From NCBI GenBank assembly GCA_015847255.1, contig JADLZK010012646.1, positions 958,307-1,022,306 of the forward strand: a stretch of 64,000 bases of DNA. Direction: 5' to 3'. The stretch comes from Hyparrhenia diplandra (lineage: Eukaryota > Streptophyta > Magnoliopsida > Poales > Poaceae). The position numbers and the translations under genes were made by a program. The notes beneath the pieces were generated by a model that saw only the letters and a list, made by a program, of their open reading frames with translations, did not search any database and was not told where the DNA came from. This document shows positions 57,201 through 64,000 of this stretch, in pieces (the stretch's first letter is position 1; each line of letters opens with the position of its first letter).

Positions 57201-57924
57201 TGTTTGTGCTCTTCCTTTTCTTCCGCGGAAGCCTTGCCTACATATTTACTGAAAGTCAGGCGGTAGCTATAGCAGTTGCCGACCTTTCACCTCTGCTAGC
57301 CTTCTCCATATTGCTGAATAGTGTTCAACCAGTGCTATCAGGTATCCTTCTCAGTTCTAATACTGAATGATAGAGACTGCTACACTGTACAACCTTGTTT
57401 TATTTATTGACATTAAAACGTCATTTCATCATCTGTAGGTGTCGCTGTTGGTGCGGGCTGGCAAAGTGTAGTCGCTTATGTTAACGTTACATCATACTAC
57501 CTGATTGGCATTCCTATTGGAGCAGTCCTGGGCTATGTGCTGGGGTTTCATGTAAAGGTGAGATTTAGAGTCTTGTATTTACCATTGTGTCTAGTAAACT
57601 CGGCTTTACTTTTCTCTAAAATTAAATCTCGGCTTTAAGTTGTTCCTCACTCTTCGTGGCCATTCATCGTATCTACAGGGCATTTGGATCGGAATGCTAC
57701 TCGAACACTAGTCCAAACTATCGTGCTTATAGTCATAACATTAAAGACCGACTGGGAAAAACAGGTTCGCTCAGTGTTGTGCTTACCAAATTGCAATATT
57801 GACTGAGAATATGCTGAATTATTCTGAACCATCCTATCTGCAGGTGGTGACTGCTCAAGAGAGACTGAAGAAATGGTACATGGAAGAGAACAGAAGAATG
57901 CAGGCCTCAAGGAGAAATCCTTGA
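54270..57924 (+). CDS. MATE-family efflux transporter (DETOXIFICATION type)
   Basis: A proton- or sodium-coupled multidrug and metabolite exporter with about 12 membrane helices, usually vacuolar or plasma-membrane. Eight GT-AG exons: 54270-54696, 55986-56526, 56718-56804, 56968-57024, 57103-57341, 57439-57557, 57679-57764, 57844-57924; about 545 codons. The N-terminus reads KVPLLQPR. WEENQKLWVVAGPS begins the MATE domain; GILLGMASALETLCGQS spans exons 1-2; RVANELGAGSARRAKFA opens exon 5; the tail is EERLKKWY-like and basic. The ATG was chosen because MDNKSTSGAGDTLEEAKVPL fits the family. Three frame breaks occur: in exon 1 near 54420, in exon 2 near 56364 (one G short in a G-run) and in exon 7 near 57692 (GG read as G). 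With these allowed, every splice phase agrees, so the gene is probably functional and the breaks assembly errors. Intron 1 is long (1.29 kb). Confidence 0.88.
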
Positions 57925-58987
57925 ACAGGTCCACCAAAGCTGGGCTTTGCGGGTTGTTAACACATTTAGTTGGCACATCCAGACCCTTTGGCAGATACTA
58001 AGATTTCTATTCACCATCTCAATATCAAAATGAGAGCATTCCAAATTGTGAGCTCCTCAAGCAAACAATGGAAGGAACTATCAGCCGGACCCAGTGGAAG
58101 GAACTATCAGCAGCAGTAGATAAATTATGTGAGAGAGCCTATGTTGGCTAAGTGCAGGGCATATGTGTGTGTGAGAGAGAGAGCCTATGTTGGCTAAGTG
58201 CGAGTTTTGGCTCAATTTTGGGCGTATTATGCTAATGTTCACATCAGAGCAGCGGTTGAGGTTTGGGATATGATATCCATAACTGTAACTGACTGTATCT
58301 GTAATTTTTCTTATAATATAATCAGATTTTTCTTGGGCATGTGAATCCATTGAGGGCTCTTGTTCCTGTTTACCAACCTTTTGCTCACTCCAAATCTGTC
58401 TGTAATCCCACTTATTTTGGCCAAATGAAATGGATGAACATGGTGTGCATAGATTATTGTTTTGAGAGAGGAGGAGGGAGGGGAGGGAGGAGACGAACCC
58501 AGGTGAACCGCCGCCTCGTCTGCTGACGCCGACGGAGCGTTGCCTACTCCCCTCCTCGATTTCACTCGCGGATGCAGATCGACGCCCGTCCGCCGGCGTC
58601 TAGGGTGGGGCTCATCCGGCGCCGGCGCTGCCGCCGCCGCCGCCCGCAAAGCAGGAAGAGACGGCAAAGCTTGTCAGGCGTCGATCTGCCGGCTGGACAA
58701 CTGAGTCTATGAGACTGACACCGTGGCCCCACGCTTCTAGTGGTGGCCGATTCAGCAGGGTCCCACACCTTGGACCCACACGTCAGAGAGAGGCGCAGGA
58801 GCCCCGGTAGTGCGAGTACCACCCACATCACCACCCTCTCCCCTCCCTCCCTTTCCGTCGCGTCACAGGCCACGGCGAGCGGCGGCGGAGGCTTCCGTGC
58901 CGGATTCAGCGGCCAGTGGAGGTGGTTCCCGGTTCCAGCCGTCCCTACATAGACCCTGCTTTCCCGAATCCTCCACAAGTTGCGCAA

Positions 58988-61900
58988 ATGCCGACGCCGG
59001 TGAAGTCGGTGCTCCCCGTGGTGCTCCTGGGCTGCGGCGGCGTCGGCCGCTACCTCCTCCGCCACATCGTCTCCTGCCGTCCCCTCCACGCCAACCAGGT
59101 ACCGCTCCTCTCCTCTCCTTCCCCGTGCCCGATCGATTCGGCGATCATCACTGATTCACTGGCTGTGGCTGCTGATAGGGCGTGGCCATCCGGGTGGTGG
59201 GCGTCGCCGATAGCTCCTCCCTACTCGTCGCCGAAGATGTCCACTCCACCGGCCTCGATGACGCGCTCCTCACCCAGCTCTGCGCCGCCAAGTCCGCCGG
59301 CTCACCCCTCTCGTCCCTGCTCACCCAAGGTACACGACAGACATCCCCTTCCCCATTTGATTTCACTCGTTTCCTCTCCATCGTTTTCGTTGACATGTAG
59401 TAGTAGAATGATAGGTACTTGGATGTACAATTTCAGGGCACTGTCAGCTGTTCCAAAACCCTGAGGCTAGGGGGCAAAGTCATAGACGCCGCCACCACAC
59501 TTGGAAGAACAACTGGTTCGTTCTTCTGTGCTCAACTGCACATACAACTTCTGATCTTCCAATCAGTAGAGCATAAGAAACACTAACATCCTTGGTGTTT
59601 GTTTGTCTACATAAAAGTTCGGTTGTGTTTCTGATTTTAACACATTTCATAATCACACACGCCTATTCTCAGGTCTGGTGCTAGTTGACTGTTCTGCAAC
59701 TTATGACACTGTTAGTCTGCTGAAAGATGCCGTGGGTCATGGATGCTGTATTGTATTGGCAAACAAGAAACCTCTTACTGGTGCTTATGTAATACTATCT
59801 GACTTACTCTTGTCTGATACTAGTCTTTCCTAATGCTGGATTCGCACTATGTCATGTTGTTCGACAAAGAGTTGGTTATCTAATTAGTTAACAAATACAT
59901 CTGTTGTTGTTGCAGGAGGATTTTCAGAAGTTGGTCTCCCACTTTCGTCGGATAAGATTTGAATCTACTGTACGTTCTTGTTTGGTTTCTTCGTTTCCAT
60001 TTTGATGCCTGTACATTTGTTCAGTTGCTGCTGTGCATTTGTTCTAACTACTGCTGTCCATGACTGAAGTCTTTCTTTACAGTTTATATCTCATAACCTT
60101 GCCTTTGAAAGTTAGCTATATTGTTGCAATTCCATCGTTTTAATCTACTGAATCATTTGCTTGACATGAAGATAACAGACATATACAAGGAGTCAGGACA
60201 TACATATAAGATAGTTTTTATTTTACAGTTTTGTCTCCTTTATTATGGTGTTTTAACTTTCACTTAGGTTATACTTTCAGGTTGGAGCAGGTTTGCCTGT
60301 GATAGCTTCTGTAACCCGTATTATTGCATCTGGAGATCTATTTCTCGTATTGTTGGCAGTTTGAGTGGTATGTAATTATTAGTTTTTTGTGTAAATGGTG
60401 ACAGTTTTATAAATAAAATATCACAGCTTTTTCCTTCATATGGGATCACAGCTTTTTCCTTCATATGGGTTTGTAGGTACACTTGGGTATGTGATGAGTG
60501 AGCTTGAGGATGGAAAGAAATTTAGTGAAGTCGTAAAAAATGCCAAGTCTCTTGGCTATACAGAACCAGGTCTTGCAGATTTCTTGTGATATATTTTCAT
60601 CACAATTGTCATGTGTCAATTTCTAGTAGACCTTGTTTGTGAAGTGGAGCTCAAACAAAAACTCTACTAATATAATATATGAATGATCTAAGCACAAGAA
60701 ACACAACCATATTATTTATTGCTTTACCTGTTTGCAATATGTATTTATTGAAGTGTTTATTCTTGCCAGATCCACGTGATGATCTTGGTGGAATGGATGT
60801 GGCTAGAAAGGTTAGATACCTCACAATTTCAAATTCAATAAATGGTATTCTGTTTTCTGTTTTTTTTCTTCCCTTGCCTAAGTGAACTCATATGTATTGC
60901 GTGAACTCCTGCAGTGTTGAGTTTATTTGTGTCCTACTAGAATTTCTTGTGAAACATCATGTAAACATAAACATTATCACAAACTGGTCCACCTGTTGAG
61001 GTCAGTCCAGTGTTCATATTTGCATCTAATACCTTCATCTTTGAATGCAGGCCCTGATCCTGGCTAGGCTTTTGGGGCAACAGATAAGCATGGAGAATAT
61101 CAATGTATGCCTGTCTACTAATTCTTGAGAAGTTGAGAATATCATTTTATATGAGTTACATAGACATGATGCTCTGGGTGATATTTTCACTGTTATTGCT
61201 TATAGATATAAGTGTGCTACTTAAGCTGTTAGTTCCTGCTAACAATAATCAACTAATTTCTGGGAAAAGTAATCCTGTTCATTTAAATGATTACATGGAG
61301 CCATCTTTAGGCTTGTGTCCTGTTTTACCGAGGCATAGATTGACTTGTCTGTATTTGTTACATCAATTGTATGCTGAATATGCTAAATCTGTAAGAGCAG
61401 ACTAATAGTCCCCAAACTTGTCAAGCTATCGTATAGCTGATTGATTGCACCACTTGTTTCTTGTGGTAGCTGCCAATTTGATTCTTTTATGTCATGAAAG
61501 CTTTTCTTTTGACTTTATATGATATGAGCGAGCTATTAATATGAGCATTTTTAATGCCAAAATCAATGGTTACTTTTAATTCCTCTCTCTTATATAAAAC
61601 TACACTATTAATATTATGCCTATATAGTCAGTGACTTAGTTACACTGCTGTCTGCCTCAGGTTGAGAGTTTATATTCTAGTGAATTAGGACCTGATGCAG
61701 TGTCCACAAAGGACTTCCTTGAAAGTGGTTTAGTGCAACTTGACAAGAGCATGGAAGAACGAGTCCAAGCAGCATCTTGAGAGAGGGAACGTTCTTCGCT
61801 ACGTCTGTGAGATTGAAAGCACAGGGTATGCATCCAGCCTTTGCCCTGGTGTGATAGTACTATTCAATATCCATTAGGGTAGAAAATCAATATGTTTCCT

Positions 61901-62494
61901 GAAGCTGCAACATGCTTTATTCATATTGTCATTGTTCCAAAATCTCGTTCTCTGCGATTTGTTTACTTGTTTGGCACTTCTTTCTGGATTTTATTTTGGC
62001 ATGGTGCTGGCTAGTTTTCAAATCGCTCTGTTGTCTAACACCCAAGTTTGCAGGTGCCAAGTAGGCCTTAAAAAGAGCTCCCAAAGGATTCTGCGCTGGG
62101 TAGATTGAGGGAAGTGACAATGTGGTAATGTCACCCTTCTTTCTCTTGTTTTCTCTCCCTTTGTCTGATCATGCTTGCATGTCACCAACTCACCACTGAC
62201 TGATGTTCAAAAAAAAATTAAAAACTCACCACTGACTGTTGGTTCCTATTCATAGGGAGCAAACATGTTTTATCGTTGGTAGGATTAGTAGGATCTCTAT
62301 CGTGAATGTCTACGAGCACAATCTTACTCTAGAAAAATGTTTCCTGTGCTGTGATCAGGTGGAGATATACAGCAGATGTTACCAGAGCTCCCCCTCTGGT
62401 GATCCAGGGCGCGGGAGCTGGCAACGACACCACTGCCGCAGGCGTTCTTGCTGATATAATTGACCTCCAAGACCTGTTCCAGACAACCGCATGA
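58988..62494 (+). CDS. Homoserine dehydrogenase, monofunctional type
   Basis: Converts aspartate-4-semialdehyde to homoserine with NAD(P)H, the branch toward threonine and methionine. Expected length is about 380 residues, without the aspartate-kinase domain of the plastid bifunctional enzyme. Twelve exons: 58988-59098, 59179-59329, about 59437-59515, 59673-59788, 59916-59969, 60281-60367, 60477-60569, 60770-60810, 61051-61104, 61661-61825, 62054-62124, 62359-62494. LLGCGGVGRYLL (nucleotide fold), VLANKKPL, SGTLGYVMSELEDG and EPDPRDDLGGMDVARK (catalytic Asp/Lys region) are present, and it ends IIDLQDLFQTTA. One-base breaks occur near 59450, 60340, 61780, 62080-62115 and 62393. The start MPTPVKSVLPVVL precedes the glycine motif by the usual distance. 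Confidence 0.88.
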
Positions 62495-63233
62495 TCATTG
62501 ATCCGCATCCAACACCATCTTGATTCTTCCAACAAGGCACCAGGGCGTTTTATACTTTGATCAGTGGCAGTGTGTATCAGGAACTGGCGTGCGCTTTTGT
62601 TGGCTCCACTTCCAGTCGTGTGTGCATTATCGTTACTTGCAGCCGCTGAACTGTACACGCCTGTACGGACTTGATGTCAAGCTGAGACGTCTGGCATTCG
62701 AATAGGATTTGAGGCATGTGGGGGTTTTCTTTACAGTTTGCATAAAGGGAAGCTTTGTTTCAGTGAAATGATGTCACGGTCTCTATTTTAAGCAGTCAGG
62801 TGATGTTGCTGCTGCTAGTGATAGTGATAGACTTTTTGATTCAAGCAATTCTTGTTCTCTAGGTACCCTGAAATTGTGCCCAGTTTGTCAAACATTTTTT
62901 TGGTTGTACTCTACGCGATTCTATGGTCTTGCAGAACAACTGTCCATCGTCTTCGCAGCCGGCGGTCTGATGGCGGCGCTTTTCGCTGTTGCCATGGCCA
63001 CCGCTGCCCGGCACAGGCCGTGCAGTGCAGGGGAAGCAGCCCTGGCAGGTGGGGCCGTATGGTGGGTGGTGGGCCCCACCTCTCTCGAGCGCGTTAACGT
63101 TACCCGTCCGCGCGTGTCGCGGAGCGAGATGAAAATTTGAAAGTGGGAGAGGAAGCCGACCACCCAAAATCCCATCCTGCTCGTCTTGTCGACAGGCCGC
63201 CGGCCGATCGATCCGATCCGATCCAATCCGCCG
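62495..63233. promoter_or_regulatory. Intergenic between HSDH and checkpoint gene
   Basis: Holds the 3' flank of homoserine dehydrogenase (T-rich, about 62700-62870) and the promoter/leader of the next gene. A GATCGATCCGATCCGATCC run (63206-63224) sits just before the ATG. ORFs here on either strand are composition artefacts. Confidence 0.5.
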
Positions 63234-63599
63234 ATGGCCGCCGCCGCTGCCGAGGATGCGCAGGAGAAGGAGCTCCTGTCCGCGGTGGTGAGCGACATCC
63301 GGAGCTACTCCGGCCTCGACCCTCTCCGCCCGTGGCTCCGGTACGGCACGCTTTTCCTCCCTTCCTTGCCTGCCTCTCTTCTCCGCCTCCCCGCGTCGCT
63401 TCCTTCCTTCGCCCCACCGATCGGCTGATCCGCCCGCCCGCTGTTGTCTGCTAGGGGTATGCGGAAGATGGAGCAGGCGCTGCCGCCGGCGACGCTGCGG
63501 GAGAAGCTGCCAAGGTTCCTCCAGAAGTGCGCCCAGGAGTTCCAGGACGACGCCCGCTACCGTGACGACCCGCGGTACCTCCGTGTCTGGATCCAGCTG
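63234..63599 (+). CDS. BUB1/MAD3-family spindle checkpoint protein (BMF3-like), 5' part
   Basis: Plant kinetochore/checkpoint proteins of the BUB1/MAD3 family delay anaphase until chromosomes attach. Two exons are visible: 63234-63340 (MAAAAAEDAQEKELLSAVV, DIRSYSGLDPLRPWLR) and 63455-63599 (GMRKMEQALPPATLREKLPR, FQDDARYRDDPRYLRVWIQL), joined in phase at CG|G. This is the start of the Mad3/BUB1 homology region 1, a TPR-like fold. The pattern DPLxPWLRGxxKME and RYxxDPRYxRVWxQL is diagnostic. A donor GTCAGC follows at 63600 and the rest lies beyond the window; 63600-64000 is intron. The absence of a KEN-rich extension before the domain suits the short BMF3 class. Both exons are intact. Confidence 0.85.
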
Positions 63600-64000
63600 G
63601 TCAGCCACCACACTAGCCATCCTTGATTCTTCCTTTTGTTCCCGCTGACTCCTTGTGCTTCACTGGGGATCGGCCGAGAGATGACGGCAGTTGATGCTTC
63701 AATCGGTTGGGGGATTTGTGAGATTTAGGGAGTGAACTCCAGTATTTGCACCTGTTGATGTATACGTATTCACATCAAGATACTACTCTTTTGTTAGCTA
63801 GATCATACCGTAGAGTGTAGATCTCGTTATATCTTAGTGTGAATGTTGTCCTCCACTAAAAACGTGTCTCACTGGAAATTTGAAATGTAAATAGTGCCAC
63901 GGTGGCTCTTGCCGAAGTGGCTAAACCATATTCAGCCTGATTTATTTTTGGAGCACTTGTTATTGTTACAAGAAATGATCTTATTAGGTTTCTAAATCCT

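Noticed and set aside
62859..63620. 253-residue minus-strand ORF across the checkpoint gene start
   Set aside because: It is antisense to two well-matched BUB1/MAD3 exons and exists because of GC-rich codon bias. It has no domain of its own.
1..64000. CRISPR array, phage, operon or biosynthetic cluster
   Set aside because: There are no regularly spaced repeats with unique spacers. Genes are intron-bearing eukaryotic genes. The three adjacent genes belong to unrelated processes.

Overview
The window is nuclear DNA from a grass, most likely a panicoid (maize/sorghum/sugarcane alliance). I infer this from the transposon families (CACTA elements carrying TTTGCCGAGTG-type subterminal motifs, Stowaway and Tourist MITEs, gypsy gag relics), from a DUF1618-type gene, and from short GT-AG exons with GC-rich first exons. 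There are no operons, bacterial ribosome binding sites or CRISPR arrays.

Layout. (1) 1-13 kb is decayed repeat space: a tandem duplication (1968-2790 / 4321-5083), antisense RPS3a exon relics (3.2-3.9 kb), a gag-only LTR element (6519 onward), a solo LTR (8261-9439), a truncated gypsy gag-protease piece (9440-11850) and a CACTA relic (12.3 kb). (2) 13-37 kb is AT-rich and has no intact gene. It is built from local segmental duplications (14-17 kb; 20.7-22.6 / 28.3-30.8 / 35.5-37.0 kb) peppered with MITEs, an 824-bp CACTA element, a SINE, a Helitron-like end and a Mutator-type element at 31237-35388. That Mutator-type element was invaded by a complete LTR retrotransposon at 31329-34617. (3) 37-48 kb holds a frame-broken DUF1618 gene (minus strand, 38.1-39.1 kb), two consecutive LINE 3' ends (40.5-42.1 kb), a TIR element with GC-rich cargo (44008-44760) and a minus-strand retroelement remnant. 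(4) 48662-53679 is a 5-kb CACTA element holding GC-rich gene-like fragments, a 2.28-kb solo LTR and a tRNA-like sequence. (5) From 54 kb to the end is a small gene island, all on the plus strand: a MATE efflux transporter (54270-57924), a monofunctional-type homoserine dehydrogenase (58988-62494) and the first two exons of a BUB1/MAD3-family spindle checkpoint gene (63234 onward).

The three island genes are ordinary and have unrelated functions: vacuolar/plasma-membrane efflux, aspartate-family amino-acid synthesis and mitotic checkpoint. Nothing suggests a shared pathway. Several exons of the MATE, homoserine dehydrogenase and DUF1618 genes carry one-base frame breaks, mostly in short homopolymers. 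This fits consensus errors in a long-read assembly at least as well as true pseudogenes.

I did not find a convincing new biochemical system. The most interesting material is structural: nested insertions datable by target-site duplications and duplicate-derived empty sites, tRNA-like blocks at the same place in two CACTA elements, and possible gene-fragment capture by three different transposons.
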